Shown here piece after piece: positions 43,214-52,650 of a DNA stretch of 64,000 bases. The stretch spans positions 1-64,000 of the forward strand of contig NZ_VOHE01000009.1 of assembly GCF_007859305.1 (NCBI RefSeq), given 5' to 3'. Source of the stretch: Luteimonas wenzhouensis. GTDB lineage: Bacteria; Pseudomonadota; Gammaproteobacteria; Xanthomonadales; Xanthomonadaceae. The position numbers and the translations under genes are program-made. The stretch's first letter is position 1. Each line of letters begins with the position of its first letter. A model generated the notes under the pieces. The model saw nothing but the letters and a program-made list of their open reading frames with translations. It made no database searches and was not told where the DNA came from.

Positions 43214-44292
43214 GGCGCCGGATCGCCTGGCGGCGCGGGGGCATGCGCCACCACCCGGTTGCGACCGGCCGCCTTGGCCCGGTACAGCGCGGCATCGGCC
43301 GAGCGCATCCAGGCATCCAGGGTCGGGTCCTGCGGCGACGCGGCCGCCACCCCGAGGCTCAGCGTGCACGACAGCGACGATGCACCGTCGAAGCGCAGGG
43401 CGGCGGTCTCGCGGCGGATGCGCTCGGCCACCTCCAGCGCCTGGGGCAGGGTGGCGTCCACCAGCAGCAGCGCGAACTCGTCGCCACCGTAGCGGCCGGG
43501 CAGGTCGCTCTCGCGCACGCTGTCGCGCAGCAGCGCCGCGATCCGCTGCAGCACCGCGTCGCCCATCGCGTGGCCGTGGCGGTCGTTGACCTGCTTGAAG
43601 TGGTCCACGTCCAGCAGCACCAGGGCGGCCGGGCGGCCGGTCCGCTGGAAGCGCGCCAGGGCCTCGGCCGCGACCTGCTCGAAGTAGGGGCGGTTGGCGA
43701 CCTGCATCGCCGGGTCGGTGCGGTTGCGTCGCTCGAGCTCCCGGTTCTGCACCCGGATCCGCTGCCCCAGGCGGTTGGTCACCACGCTCAGGGCCACGGT
43801 GTAGACGAACAGGAACGGGATGCACAGCAGCAGGGTGCGGTCCGAGGCGCGGGGCTCGAACGGCCAGCCGAGCAGGCCCCAGGCGAGGACGAACCCCGCC
43901 AACAGGGCCAGGCTGCTGCGCTTGACCAAGCGCCAGCCGCCGGCGGCGATCTTGTCGGCGGTGGCCATGGTGACGAACAGCACCGTGGGCGCCAGGCTGA
44001 CCGCGATCGCCGCCGACCAGGCACCCGACGCCGCCGCGTCCAGGGTCAGGCAGCGGAACTGCGCCCGGGCCGGATCGCGCGCGCGCCGGCACAGGCAGTT
44101 GGCCAGCAACGGCCAGCCCACCGCGTTGAACACCATCACCGCCCACAGCGGCCAGCCCACGCCGCGTTCGGCCAGGACCGACGCGATCGGCAGCGCGCAC
44201 AGCACGGTGCCGAGCATCCGCATGCGATGGACCCGGCGCACGAACTGCAGGTCGCGCGCGCGGCGTTCGGCCACGGTCGCATAGGGCGGCAT
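43186..44292 (-). CDS. MASE2-GGDEF diguanylate cyclase
   Basis: A 368-residue membrane protein with an N-terminal MASE2-like sensor of about six helices (start RVHRMRMLGTVLC) and a C-terminal GGDEF domain: DPAMQVANRPYF, VLLDVDHFKQVNDRHGH, and the active-site GRYGGDEF. The stretch RESDLPGRYGGDEF has the RxxD inhibitory site (RESD), so feedback by cyclic-di-GMP is expected. It makes cyclic-di-GMP from GTP. The ATG at 44,292 was chosen as the start of the conserved region. Its 3' end overlaps the convergent endonuclease/exonuclease/phosphatase-family gene by 28 bases. Confidence 0.88.
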   Translation of the reverse strand: MPPYATVAERRARDLQFVRRVHRMRMLGTVLCALPIASVLAERGVGWPLWAVMVFNAVGWPLLANCLCRRARDPARAQFRCLTLDAAASGAWSAAIAVSLAPTVLFVTMATADKIAAGGWRLVKRSSLALLAGFVLAWGLLGWPFEPRASDRTLLLCIPFLFVYTVALSVVTNRLGQRIRVQNRELERRNRTDPAMQVANRPYFEQVAAEALARFQRTGRPAALVLLDVDHFKQVNDRHGHAMGDAVLQRIAALLRDSVRESDLPGRYGGDEFALLLVDATLPQALEVAERIRRETAALRFDGASSLSCTLSLGVAAASPQDPTLDAWMRSADAALYRAKAAGRNRVVAHAPAPPGDPAPQSNSTSTG

Positions 44293-44509
44293 CGGCAAGG
44301 GCGGATCGCGCTGGTTCACGTCCAGGTTATCGGCAGCGCCGGGGATTACTGGACCCTCCGGTATGTGAAACCGTGAATGCGCGGTTTGCGTCGGCCCCCG
44401 GCGGCCGCTATCGTGGGCGGGCGTCATCGCACCGTGTGTTGTTCCGGTGTCCTGTCATCCGACGCGATCCCCTCGATACCCACCCCCATGCAATCCAAGG
44501 AGGATCTCC

Positions 44510-44977
44510 ATGGAGATTACGGCTGCGCGCATCGCCAGCATCCACTACACCCTGACCGACGACGAAGGTCGCGTCATCGACCAGTCTTCGGAAGACCGTC
44601 CGCTGCACTACTTCCACGGCGCCGGCAACATCATCCCCGGCCTGGAGAAGGCGCTGGCCGGGCACCAGGCGGGTGACCGGCTGCAGGTGGACGTGCGCCC
44701 GGAGGAGGGCTACGGCGTGCGCAACGAGGCGCTGGTCCAGGACCTGCCGCGGCAGGCGTTCCAGGGCGTGGAGAAGGTGGAGCCGGGCATGCAGTTCGAA
44801 GCCCGCACCGAACGCGGCCCACTGCTGGTCACCGTGGTCGAGGTCGACGGCGACCGCGTGCGCATCGACGGCAACCACCCGCTGGCCGGGCAGACCCTGC
44901 ACTTCGACGTGAGCGTGCTCGACGTGCGCGAGGCGACCGAGGACGAAAAGCGCGCCGGCCGCGCAGCGACGCGCTGA
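44510..44977 (+). CDS. FKBP-type peptidyl-prolyl isomerase (SlyD/FkpB-like)
   Basis: A 155-residue cytoplasmic protein with split FKBP domain and inserted IF chaperone domain: IHYTLTDDEGRVIDQSSEDRPL, FHGAGNIIPGLEKAL, PEEGYGVRNEALVQDLPR (insert), and the VDGNHPLAGQTLHF segment typical of SlyD. The His/Cys-rich metal-binding tail of E. coli SlyD is missing. An AAGGAGG ribosome-binding site precedes the ATG by about six bases, which makes this a well-expressed gene. Confidence 0.9.
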   Translation: MEITAARIASIHYTLTDDEGRVIDQSSEDRPLHYFHGAGNIIPGLEKALAGHQAGDRLQVDVRPEEGYGVRNEALVQDLPRQAFQGVEKVEPGMQFEARTERGPLLVTVVEVDGDRVRIDGNHPLAGQTLHFDVSVLDVREATEDEKRAGRAATR

Positions 44978-45458
44978 GCCGCTCGGGCCGGCCGGAACGA
45001 TCCCGCCCGGCCCGGTCGGCGGTCGTGGCGCTCGCTCCGGCCGAACCCGACCGGGGCCGCCGCCGGAGGCGCGCACGGCCGCGTGGCGGGTCCCGGCGCG
45101 GGAGTGCCCCCGGGGCAGGGGGCACCTGACGCCGCGTGCAGGCGGAGCAGGGGACAGGCGCAAACGGCGGTGATCGCCCGGCCATCGGCCGATAGGGGTC
45201 CGGCAACGCGGCCAGCCCCTGCAGGCCACTGGACCGGCGTAAGCGGGTGCGATGGGTCCGCGGCAGGCAGGCGCGAGTGACCCCGCGGCCCGCGCCGGCG
45301 CCTGCGTGCCCTCGGTCGAGCGCGGCGGAAGCAGGCACACGCAACCAACCATGCCCTTTGGCCCGGGTGGCAGGCGCCGCCTGGTCGCTATGCTGGCGCC
45401 GACCGGACGCCGCGCCTGCGGTCATTCCGTCTACAAATCAATCATCTGGAGCAATGTA
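44978..45458. other. Intergenic region, no gene recognised
   Basis: The 481 bases between the FKBP gene and the M13 peptidase gene have no supportable frame. The last 40 bases (ACAAATCAATCATCTGG around 45,432-45,448) are AT-rich for this genome and are the likely leader or promoter of the peptidase gene. Confidence 0.45.
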
Positions 45459-47534
45459 GTGAAGAGAAATCTCCTGTTTGCGGCGACCGCACTGGCGCTG
45501 GCGCTGTCGTTTTCGGCCTGCAGCCAGCAGTCGACCGCCGCCGAGGAGGCAGCCAGCGCGGCCGAGCAGTCGGCCATCAAGGCGCCGCGTTACGGCACCT
45601 GGGGCTTCGACGTCGAGGGCATGGACCGCAGCGTGCGTCCGGGCGAGGACTTCTTCGCCTACGCCAGCGGCAACTGGGCGCGCACCACCGAGATCCCGGC
45701 CGACCAGTCCAGCTATGGCAACTTCCGGGTCCTGCGCGACCTGTCCGAAGCGCGCGTGCGCGCCCTGGTGGAGAGCTATCCGAAGGCCGACCCGTCCACC
45801 GACGACGCGGCCAAGATCGCCACGCTCTACAGGGACTTCATGGACGAGGCCGCGATCGAGGCCCGTGGCGACGCGCCGCTGCGCCCGCTGATCGCCGAGC
45901 TGCGCGATGCCGCCGACAAGGACGCGCTGGTGCGCGCCAGCGTCGCCAACGGCTTCGGCGGCGGCCTGTTCCGACTGATGGTCGCCGATGACCAGCGCAA
46001 CCCCGATGTCTACACGCTCTACCTCTCGCAGTCCGGCCTGGGCCTGGGCGACCGCGAGATGTACCTGCGCGACAATTTCGCGCCGCAGCGCGAGCGTTAC
46101 CTGAGCTATGTCGCGCAACTGCTTGAACTGGCTGGCTGGGAGAGCCCCCAGGCCGCCGCGGCAAAGGTCCTGGCGTTCGAGACCCGGATCGCCGGGGCCC
46201 ACTGGACCCGCGCCGAGAGCCGCGACCGCGACAAGACCTACAACCCGGTGAAGCTGTCCGAGTTCGAGGCCAAGGCCCCTGGCTTCCCCTGGGCGACCTT
46301 CTTCGACGGCGCCGGCGTGGGCGATGCCGAACTGGCCGTGGTCCGCCAGGACACCGCGATCCCGAAGATGGCGGCGGCCTTCGCCGAAGCCGACCTCGAC
46401 ACCCTCAAGGCCTGGCTTGCGGCCGACCTGGTCGACTCGATGGCGCCACTGCTGCCCGAGCGCTTCGTCACCGCCCACTACGAGTTCCGCGAGAAGTTCA
46501 TGTCCGGCCAGCCCGAACCGCGCGAACGCTGGAAGCGCGGCGTGTCGTTCGTGGAAGGGGTGATGGGCGAGGCGATCGGGCGCGACTACGTGGCGCTGTA
46601 CTTCCCGCCCGACGCCAAGGCCAAGATGGACGAACTGGTGGCCAACGTGAAGCTGGCCATGGGCGCACGCCTGGAAGCGCTGGACTGGATGTCGCCCGAG
46701 ACCAAGGCCGAGGCGCGCGCCAAGCTCGAAGGGTTCGGACTCAAGATCGGCCATCCCGAGAAGTGGCGCGACTACGGTGCGCTCGAGGTGCGCGAGGGCG
46801 ACGTCTTCGGCAACGCCCTGCGCGCCCGGCGCTTCGAGTGGGACTTCCGCCGCTCGCGCCTGGGCAAGCCCGTGGACAAGCACGAGTGGGGCATGACCCC
46901 GCAGACGGTCAACGCCTATTACAACTCGGTCAAGAACGAGATCGTCTTCCCCGCGGCGATCCTGCAGCCGCCGTTCTTCGACCCGGATGCCGACCCGGCC
47001 GTGAACTACGGCGCGATCGGCGGCGTGATCGGCCACGAGATCATCCACGGCTTCGACGACCAGGGCCGCAAGTCCGACGGCAAGGGCATGTTGCGTGACT
47101 GGTGGACGGCCGAGGACGCGGAGAAGTTCGAAGCCCAGGCCGCCAGGCTCGGCGCGCAGTACGAGGCCTACGAGTTTCCGCAGTTGCCCGGCATGCACAT
47201 CAACGGCCGCGTGTCGATGGGCGAGAACATCGGCGACCTCGGCGGACTGACCATCGCGCTCGAGGCCTACCGCCGCTCTCTCGGCGGCGAGCCGGCGCCG
47301 GTGATCGACGGCTTCACCGGCGAGCAACGCCTGTTCCTGGGCTGGGCCCAGGTCTGGCGCACCCTGTGGCGCGACGACGCGCTGCGCCAGCAGCTGGTCA
47401 ACGGCACCCATTCGCCCGGCCACATCCGAGCGTTCGCGCCGTTGCGCAACATCGACGCGTGGTACGACGCATTCGACGTGAAGGAAGGCGACCGGCTGTG
47501 GATCGCGCCCGAGGAGCGGGTGCGGATCTGGTAA
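45459..47534 (+). CDS. M13-family metallopeptidase (neprilysin/PepO-like), lipoprotein
   Basis: A 691-residue zinc peptidase beginning with GTG after a GGAG site. The leader ends in a lipobox (LSFSACSQQ). The M13 N-terminal domain follows, with FFAYASGNWARTTEIPAD. The C-terminal catalytic domain holds VNAYYNSVKNEIVFPAAIL, the zinc motif HEIIH in IGGVIGHEIIHGFDDQGRK, and GENIGDLGGLTIALEAY, where the Glu (ENIGD) completes the metal site. It degrades peptides in the periplasm. The length is normal. The gene is single. Confidence 0.93.
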   Translation: MKRNLLFAATALALALSFSACSQQSTAAEEAASAAEQSAIKAPRYGTWGFDVEGMDRSVRPGEDFFAYASGNWARTTEIPADQSSYGNFRVLRDLSEARVRALVESYPKADPSTDDAAKIATLYRDFMDEAAIEARGDAPLRPLIAELRDAADKDALVRASVANGFGGGLFRLMVADDQRNPDVYTLYLSQSGLGLGDREMYLRDNFAPQRERYLSYVAQLLELAGWESPQAAAAKVLAFETRIAGAHWTRAESRDRDKTYNPVKLSEFEAKAPGFPWATFFDGAGVGDAELAVVRQDTAIPKMAAAFAEADLDTLKAWLAADLVDSMAPLLPERFVTAHYEFREKFMSGQPEPRERWKRGVSFVEGVMGEAIGRDYVALYFPPDAKAKMDELVANVKLAMGARLEALDWMSPETKAEARAKLEGFGLKIGHPEKWRDYGALEVREGDVFGNALRARRFEWDFRRSRLGKPVDKHEWGMTPQTVNAYYNSVKNEIVFPAAILQPPFFDPDADPAVNYGAIGGVIGHEIIHGFDDQGRKSDGKGMLRDWWTAEDAEKFEAQAARLGAQYEAYEFPQLPGMHINGRVSMGENIGDLGGLTIALEAYRRSLGGEPAPVIDGFTGEQRLFLGWAQVWRTLWRDDALRQQLVNGTHSPGHIRAFAPLRNIDAWYDAFDVKEGDRLWIAPEERVRIW

Positions 47535-47551
47535 CGCATTGGCGGAGGGTT

Positions 47552-47590
47552 GCCCCCACCCCAACCCTCCCCCGCAAGCGGGGGAGGGAG
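47552..47590. repeat. REP-like palindrome downstream of the M13 gene
   Basis: CCCCACCCCAACCCTCCCCCGCAAGCGGGGGAGGG is a hairpin of the same family as at 39.9 kb, in the reverse orientation, starting 18 bases after the peptidase stop. It may also help terminate transcription. Confidence 0.7.
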
Positions 47591-47679
47591 CGCTCGCGTG
47601 CGGCGTCCCGTCGCGTTGCCCAGGTCCGCTTCGTCATCCCGCTGACGTCCCCTCTCCTTCCCCACGAAGCCGATGTTTC

Positions 47680-47850
47680 CCTCCGTCGCTCGCGGGGGAG
47701 GGCCGGTGGGGGACGCCCGCGCCAAGGCGCTGCTGCTCTCCCTCCCCCGCTCGCGGGGGAGGGCCGGTGGGGGACGCTCGCGCCAAGGCGCTGCTGCTCT
47801 CCCTCCCCCGCTCGCGGGGGAGGGCCGGGGTGGGGGCCACGTCCGTCGCG
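47680..47850. repeat. Tandem 61-bp repeat containing REP-like palindromes
   Basis: The core CTCGCGGGGGAG starts at 47,689, 47,750 and 47,811, an exact 61-base period. The units hold CCCTCCCCCGCTCGCGGGGGAGGG and a spacer GCGCCAAGGCGCTGCTGCTCT. The last unit is cut after the palindrome, where GTGGGGGCC follows. Confidence 0.85.
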
Positions 47851-47900
47851 ACTGAAGCGCTCCTGCAAGCGCAGGTCCTGCAGGCGCGGCTTCAGCCGCG
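47847..47900. repeat. Two inverted copies of the GCGGCTGAAGC repeat
   Basis: CGCGACTGAAGCGCTCCTGCA (47,847-47,867) and, oppositely oriented, TGCAGGCGCGGCTTCAGCCGCG (47,879-47,900) are diverged copies of the element at 11,569-11,590. The pair could form one large hairpin. Confidence 0.55.
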
Positions 47901-47964
47901 GATTCCAGAGCGTGCGCGCGACACTCACGCGCGCTTGGTCCGCGCCCCCGCCACACTGCGCGCC

Positions 47965-48684
47965 ATGGAGGCCCAACCGCGCCGCCTTGGCGGCCTGCTG
48001 TTACTGCTGCTGGTCGCGCTCGCCACCTGGGCGCTGTGGTCGGGCGCGCTGCGCGTGCCCGAGCGCTGGAATCCGTGGGCGCCGCTGCGCATCGACGCGG
48101 CGCCGAACCTGCTCACGCGCTTCAAGCTCGATCGCGCCGCCAGCGACCGCGACGCCTGCCGCGCGGCGTTGGCCCAGGCCGCGCTCGACGCGACGCCGCT
48201 GGAGGACCGGGTCACCGGCGACGGCTGCGGCTTCGACAACGCCTTCCGCATCGCGCGCACCAGCGTGGCGGTGGGCGAACCCTTCGCCCTGAGCTGCCGC
48301 AGTGCGCTGGCGCTGGCGATGTGGGAACGCCACGCGCTGCAGCAGGCGGCGACCACGCACCTGGGCAGTCCGGTGGCGCGGATCGAACACTTCGGCTCGT
48401 ACGCCTGCCGCAACCTCTACGGGCGCGAGGGCGGCCGGCGCAGCCGCCACGCCACGGCCGACGCGTTCGACATCGCCGGCTTCGTGCTCGAGGACGGTCG
48501 CCGGGTGCGCGTGCTGGGCGACTGGGCAGCAGGCGACGATGCCTCCACACCCGAAGCGGCGTTCCTGCGCGCGGTGCGCGACGGCGCCTGCGACTGGTTC
48601 GACGTCGTGCTCGGCCCCGACTACAACGACGCCCACGCCGACCACTTCCACGTCGCTCGCGGCGGCGGACGCCTGTGCCGCTGA
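47965..48684 (+). CDS. Extensin-like C-terminal domain protein
   Basis: A 239-residue membrane-anchored or exported protein (hydrophobic residues 8-28). The extensin-like domain has LSCRSALALAMWE, a cysteine in IEHFGSYACRNLYG, SRHATADAFDIAGF (His and Asp metal ligands) and NDAHADHFHVA (HxxH-type) near the end. This HxxxxxxD...HxH pattern is that of LAS-type (M15-like) peptidases. It probably acts on peptidoglycan. The extensin name is only historical. Confidence 0.85.
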   Translation: MEAQPRRLGGLLLLLLVALATWALWSGALRVPERWNPWAPLRIDAAPNLLTRFKLDRAASDRDACRAALAQAALDATPLEDRVTGDGCGFDNAFRIARTSVAVGEPFALSCRSALALAMWERHALQQAATTHLGSPVARIEHFGSYACRNLYGREGGRRSRHATADAFDIAGFVLEDGRRVRVLGDWAAGDDASTPEAAFLRAVRDGACDWFDVVLGPDYNDAHADHFHVARGGGRLCR

Positions 48685-48694
48685 CTCCGCTGGC

Positions 48695-49783
48695 TCAGGC
48701 CTCCGCGCGCGGGTCGCCGATCATGCGCAGGTAGGCGCGCAGGTTGTCGGGCCGGTAGCGGGGATCCTGGTCCCAGCGCCTGAGCACGCTCGGATGCAGC
48801 GACTGGGTGGGATCGCGCCCGGTGGCCGTCTTGCCCTCCGGCGTGTTCACCACTCCGATCACGCGGTCCTTGCCGGGCGTCAGCCGGTACAGCCCCGTCT
48901 TCGAATCGTGCGCCGTCGCCATGGGGTCCGGGTTGAGCGCATGGGTGGTGTCGACCTCGGCGTCGATCGCCAGCCCCGCCGCACGGGCGCGACCGCGCAT
49001 CCACTCCAGGGCGATGTCCGACAGGCCCGACTCCTGCGGCGGATAGCCGCCGCCGATGTCGCTGTGCACGCCGCAGAACCAGACCTGCTCCACCACCTGT
49101 CCATCCTTCGGCTGGTAAGCCCAGATCGCAGGCTCGAACGGCGCACGCCGTTCGTCGACGGCCAGCGCGTGGCAGGCATGCTGCACGATCCCGCTCAGCT
49201 CGACATCGTGGAACCTGTACTTGTGCGCGGTGAGCGCGCGCAGCCCGCGCACCGGGATGCCCAGCGCGCCGACCGTGTCCCACACGCCCATGAAGCGGAT
49301 CGGGACCGGGTCGTTCCCCGTCACCGAGCACTCCTTGCGGAACGCCTGCGCCGGGTCGTCGTCGGGGTGGTGGTCGTCGCAGTACAGCGAGATCGCTTCC
49401 CGGTAGCGCCGCGCATGCCGCAGCCGCAGGATGCCGCACTTGCGGATCATGCCGGCGAGGCTGCGCGCGGTGTAGGCACCGCGACTGAAGCCGAACAGGA
49501 ACAGCTCGTCGCCGGGCTCGTAGTTGAGCACCAGGAAGCGGTAGGCCTCGTAGAGGTTGTCGTCCAGGCCGCGGCCGAAGGCGCCGCCGGTGAGCTTGTC
49601 GAGCGAGCCGCCGGTGCCCACGCCCTGGTCGTAGAACACCAGCTGCGGCATCGTCCCGGCGCGGCGCGCGGTGCGCAGCGCCAGCTTGATCACGTTGGTG
49701 GGGCAGGGCTCCCCGTTCTTCTCCTGGTCCGCGCTGTTCCAGGTGCCGTCGCAGAAGATCGCGATCCGTTTCATGTCGTCCAT
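48695..49783 (-). CDS. DUF2235 alpha/beta-hydrolase (Tle1-like)
   Basis: A 362-residue protein with the DUF2235 hydrolase domain: IAIFCDGTWNSADQ at the start, YDQGVGTG, the nucleophile elbow FLFGFSRGAYTARSLAGM (GxSxG), FMGVWDTVGALG (acid) and WFCGVHSDIGGGYPP (His). Family members include type VI secretion phospholipase effectors (Tle1). No vgrG, tssI or immunity gene is nearby, so a housekeeping phospholipase or esterase is equally possible. The ATG at 49,783 is preferred; an ATG three codons later is an option. Confidence 0.8.
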   Translation of the reverse strand: MDDMKRIAIFCDGTWNSADQEKNGEPCPTNVIKLALRTARRAGTMPQLVFYDQGVGTGGSLDKLTGGAFGRGLDDNLYEAYRFLVLNYEPGDELFLFGFSRGAYTARSLAGMIRKCGILRLRHARRYREAISLYCDDHHPDDDPAQAFRKECSVTGNDPVPIRFMGVWDTVGALGIPVRGLRALTAHKYRFHDVELSGIVQHACHALAVDERRAPFEPAIWAYQPKDGQVVEQVWFCGVHSDIGGGYPPQESGLSDIALEWMRGRARAAGLAIDAEVDTTHALNPDPMATAHDSKTGLYRLTPGKDRVIGVVNTPEGKTATGRDPTQSLHPSVLRRWDQDPRYRPDNLRAYLRMIGDPRAEA

Positions 49784-49868
49784 GGGGGCAGCGGCGCGGG
49801 GGCGCCGTTGCACCGGACTACGCTGCGCACGGGCGAAGGCGGACAGCCGCGCCGGTCGCGCACCCGGG

Positions 49869-51197
49869 TCAGGCGGGGGGCGTGAGTTTCAGCAGGCGCC
49901 CCGGGTTGGCGTCTTCCAGCAGCCAGATCGCGCCGTCCGGCCCCTGTTCGACCTCGCGGATGCGCTGGCCCATGGGATAGCGGCGGTACTCCGCTGCGTT
50001 CGTGCCGTCCAGGCGCACCCGGATCAGCGCCTGCGAGGCGAGGCCGCCGATGAACGCCTGGCCGCGGAAGGTCGGGAACAGGTCGCCGGAGTAGATGATC
50101 ATCCCGGACGGAGCGATCACCGGCGTCCACCAGGCCTTGGGCGCCTCCAGGTCGGGTCGCGTGCTGTGGCCCGGGATCGGCGCGCCGCCGTAGTGGTTGC
50201 CGTTGGAGACCAGCGGCCAGCCGTAGTTGCGCCCGCGCAGGATCAGGTTGAGCTCGTCGCCGCCCTCCGGCCCCATCTCGTGCACCCACAGCCGGCCTTG
50301 GGCGTCGAAGGCGATGCCGAGCATGTTGCGGTGGCCCAGGGTCCACACCTGCGCGGCGACGCCGCCCTGCGCGAAGAAGGGATTGTCGGCCGGCACGCTG
50401 CCATCCTCATCGAGGCGGATGATCTTGCCCAGGTTGGTGCCCATGTCCTGGGCCGGGTCGAACTTCTGCCGGTCGCCGGAGGTGATCCAGAGCTTGCCGG
50501 ACGCGTCGAACGCCAGCCGGTGGCTGAAGTGCCCCTGGCCGGTCACCTTCGGCACCTGTTCCCAGACCCGCGTGACCTGCGAGAGGTGGCCGCCGCCGGA
50601 CGTGTCCAGCGCCAGCCGCGCATGCACCACCACCGCGCCGTAGTTCGGGCCGCTGCGCTCGATGTAGCTGAGGTAGATGCGACGGTTGCCGGCGAAGCCG
50701 GGGTGCAGGATCACGTCGCCCAGGCCGCCCTGGCCGCCGACCGCGACCGCGGGCACGCCGCTGACGATGCCGACGCTGCCGGTCCGCACGTCGACGAGCT
50801 TCAGCTGGCCTGCCTTCTCGGTCACCAGCGCCCGCCCGTCGGGCAGGAAGGTCATCGCCCAGGGCTGATTGAACGTGGCCACCGGCGTGCGGACGAAGGG
50901 CGGATCGGGCTCGACCACGCGGCGCCGCGGGCCGGGCCCGCCGGTCCCGCGCTCGACGTCGGCGGCACGGCTCGTGGCCCCGGCGGGCGCCCGCGCCGCC
51001 GGCGTCATCGCGGCCGGCGCGGAATCTCCGGCACGCACCGGTGGCGCGGCGCGGCGCGTGGACAGGATCGGCGGCGGTGCGGCGGCCGTGGCCGTCGCCT
51101 CGCTGGCGGCGGTCTTCGCCGGCGCGTCTTCCACGTCGTCGTCGCAACCGGCGACCAGCAGGAACGCAAGGGCGAGGCTGGCGAGGGAGATGCGCAT
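49869..51197 (-). CDS. PQQ-dependent aldose sugar dehydrogenase, lipoprotein
   Basis: A 442-residue predicted lipoprotein (LLVAGCDDD). A ~75-residue Ala/Thr/Pro-rich linker leads into a soluble aldose-dehydrogenase (YliI/Asd-like) beta-propeller: [96 protein letters not shown]. It oxidises sugars with PQQ and calcium in the periplasm. It is the third propeller of this type in the window; unlike the one at 34.9 kb it has no haem domain. Confidence 0.9.
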   Translation of the reverse strand: MRISLASLALAFLLVAGCDDDVEDAPAKTAASEATATAAAPPPILSTRRAAPPVRAGDSAPAAMTPAARAPAGATSRAADVERGTGGPGPRRRVVEPDPPFVRTPVATFNQPWAMTFLPDGRALVTEKAGQLKLVDVRTGSVGIVSGVPAVAVGGQGGLGDVILHPGFAGNRRIYLSYIERSGPNYGAVVVHARLALDTSGGGHLSQVTRVWEQVPKVTGQGHFSHRLAFDASGKLWITSGDRQKFDPAQDMGTNLGKIIRLDEDGSVPADNPFFAQGGVAAQVWTLGHRNMLGIAFDAQGRLWVHEMGPEGGDELNLILRGRNYGWPLVSNGNHYGGAPIPGHSTRPDLEAPKAWWTPVIAPSGMIIYSGDLFPTFRGQAFIGGLASQALIRVRLDGTNAAEYRRYPMGQRIREVEQGPDGAIWLLEDANPGRLLKLTPPA

Positions 51198-51442
51198 CCG
51201 TGGCTCCGGGTCGGGGAAGGGGCGGCCGTGCGCGATCGCGGTCGAGCCCCGACCGTCCACGCCCGTCCGAGGCTTCCAGTAACCCGCGCCCCGTTATCGC
51301 CACGTGAGCCGGGATGCCGCGATCACGATGGTCCCGACGTCCACCACGCCTGCCCGACCCGCCACCACCCTGCAGCGGCCCCAGCCGCGCTCCACCGGCA
51401 ACCGCACCCATCCGCCCCGCCCAGCGCCCCGTCCACTCGCGC

Positions 51443-51850
51443 CTACTCTCCGTACAGCGTGACCGGCACCAGCCGGGAGTCCGCCAGTGCCGCAGCCCGA
51501 TGGCGCACGCTGGCCTGGTACTCGGGCATGGACAGCATGGTGCGGAAGGCGGCGGCCGACGGATAGCGGACCAGGAATACCTGGTCCCAGGTCTCGTCCG
51601 ACGGAGCGATGAGCGAAGCATGCGCCCTGCCGCTGAAGATGACGCGCCCGCCGACGGCGGAGATCGCCCGAAGCGAGCCCTCGGAGTAGCGCCGGTAGGC
51701 TTCGCGTCCGCTGCACGCCTCGCCGGGATCGTCGTAGGCGGCCCGGTCGCGGAAGCGCAGCAGGTTGAGCATGACAACCGGCTTTCCTTCCGGCAGCGAG
51801 GCCAGGACTTCGAGCTGCCCGGCCGAGAGGAGGTCTTCGATGTTGCTCAC
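51443..51850 (-). CDS. DUF1330-family protein
   Basis: A 135-residue protein of the dimeric alpha-beta barrel DUF1330 group: VVMLNLLRFRDRAAYDD, YRRYSEGSLRAISAVGGRVIFSGRA and WDQVFLVRYPSAAAFRTML-type strand-helix. Function unknown; relatives resemble EthD/monooxygenase-type folds. The only in-frame start before the conserved domain is GTG at 51,850. Its right end lies about 180 bases from the tRNA-Leu gene. Confidence 0.75.
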   Translation of the reverse strand: MSNIEDLLSAGQLEVLASLPEGKPVVMLNLLRFRDRAAYDDPGEACSGREAYRRYSEGSLRAISAVGGRVIFSGRAHASLIAPSDETWDQVFLVRYPSAAAFRTMLSMPEYQASVRHRAAALADSRLVPVTLYGE

Positions 51851-52032
51851 ATGACACCCGTAGGCGGACTGGAAGTGCAACGACCTGGCAGGCTGGCGAG
51901 GCCTTTGAAAGACAGGACTCGACGCCAGGGCATCGGCACGGACAGCGGACGGATCCGCCAGCTGCGGCCGCGCCGGACGGGACTGCAGGAACGGGCCGGA
52001 GAAGCCGTGGCAAATACGCGCAGCGAGGGCCC

Positions 52033-52119
52033 TGGTGCCGGAGGTGGGACTCGAACCCACACGCTTTTGAGGGCGGCGGATTTTGAGTCCGCTGCGTCTA
52101 CCGATTCCGCCACTCCGGC
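52033..52119 (-). tRNA. tRNA-Leu(CAA)
   Basis: Read on the minus strand the gene starts GCCGGAG at the acceptor stem and ends CTCCGGCACCA. The anticodon arm is GCGGA-CTCAAAA-TCCGC, giving anticodon CAA (leucine, UUG). The long variable arm of a class II tRNA is present (GCCCTCAAAAGCG), the T arm is GTGGG-TTCGAGT-CCCAC, and the terminal CCA is encoded. Confidence 0.95.
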
Positions 52120-52159
52120 GCGGGGGCGCAGTATAGCGGATGGGTCTGGTCGGCCCAGC

Positions 52160-52612
52160 TCAGAGGCCACCGTGGCGGGCCATGGCCGCGGCGAAGACGA
52201 AGATCAGGGCGACCAGCGCCAGTTCGATCCGGACGAGGGTGCGGATCCGGGCGACGCGGTCCGGCTCCGGCGTCCAGCCGGGCTGCTGGGTGGCCTGGCG
52301 GCGCCAGCCGATGAAGGCCAGGGTCGGCAGGATCGAGAGCAGGGCGGCGAGCACGAACGCGCCCACCTTGGCGTGGAACCAGGGGTTGTGCAGGTAGAAG
52401 CCGGCGCCCTTGACGCCCCAGAACACGCGCGCCACGCCGGCAAGCAGGAGCAGGCCGGCGGCGGTGCCGTAGCCGCGGTCCACGCCGACCAGGCGGCGCG
52501 CGGCCGCGGCATCGATCGGGCGCGCGAGCAGGGCGGACTGGATCGCCAGCATGGCGACCAGGCCGAACAGCAGCAGGTGGTGGGCCGAGGCCAGAAGGAA
52601 ATCGCAGAACAT
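52160..52612 (-). CDS. DUF2214-family membrane protein
   Basis: A 150-residue integral membrane protein with four helices, matching DUF2214: LLFGLVAMLAIQSALLARPID, GYGTAAGLLLLAGVARVFWGVKG and FYLHNPWFHAKVGAFVLAALLSILP. Function unknown. It lies about 40 bases downstream of metX on the same strand and may be its operon partner. Confidence 0.75.
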   Translation of the reverse strand: MFCDFLLASAHHLLLFGLVAMLAIQSALLARPIDAAAARRLVGVDRGYGTAAGLLLLAGVARVFWGVKGAGFYLHNPWFHAKVGAFVLAALLSILPTLAFIGWRRQATQQPGWTPEPDRVARIRTLVRIELALVALIFVFAAAMARHGGL

Positions 52613-52650
52613 GGCGGGCACTCCCGTGCAGGCACCCCATGTTCGCACCC

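Noticed and set aside
47680-47850. 61-base tandem repeat considered as a CRISPR or iteron origin
   Set aside because: No unique spacers, no replication gene nearby and palindromes of the REP type instead of direct iterons.
48695-49783. DUF2235 gene as part of a type VI secretion island
   Set aside because: No vgrG, PAAR, tss or immunity gene is present within 15 kb on either side.
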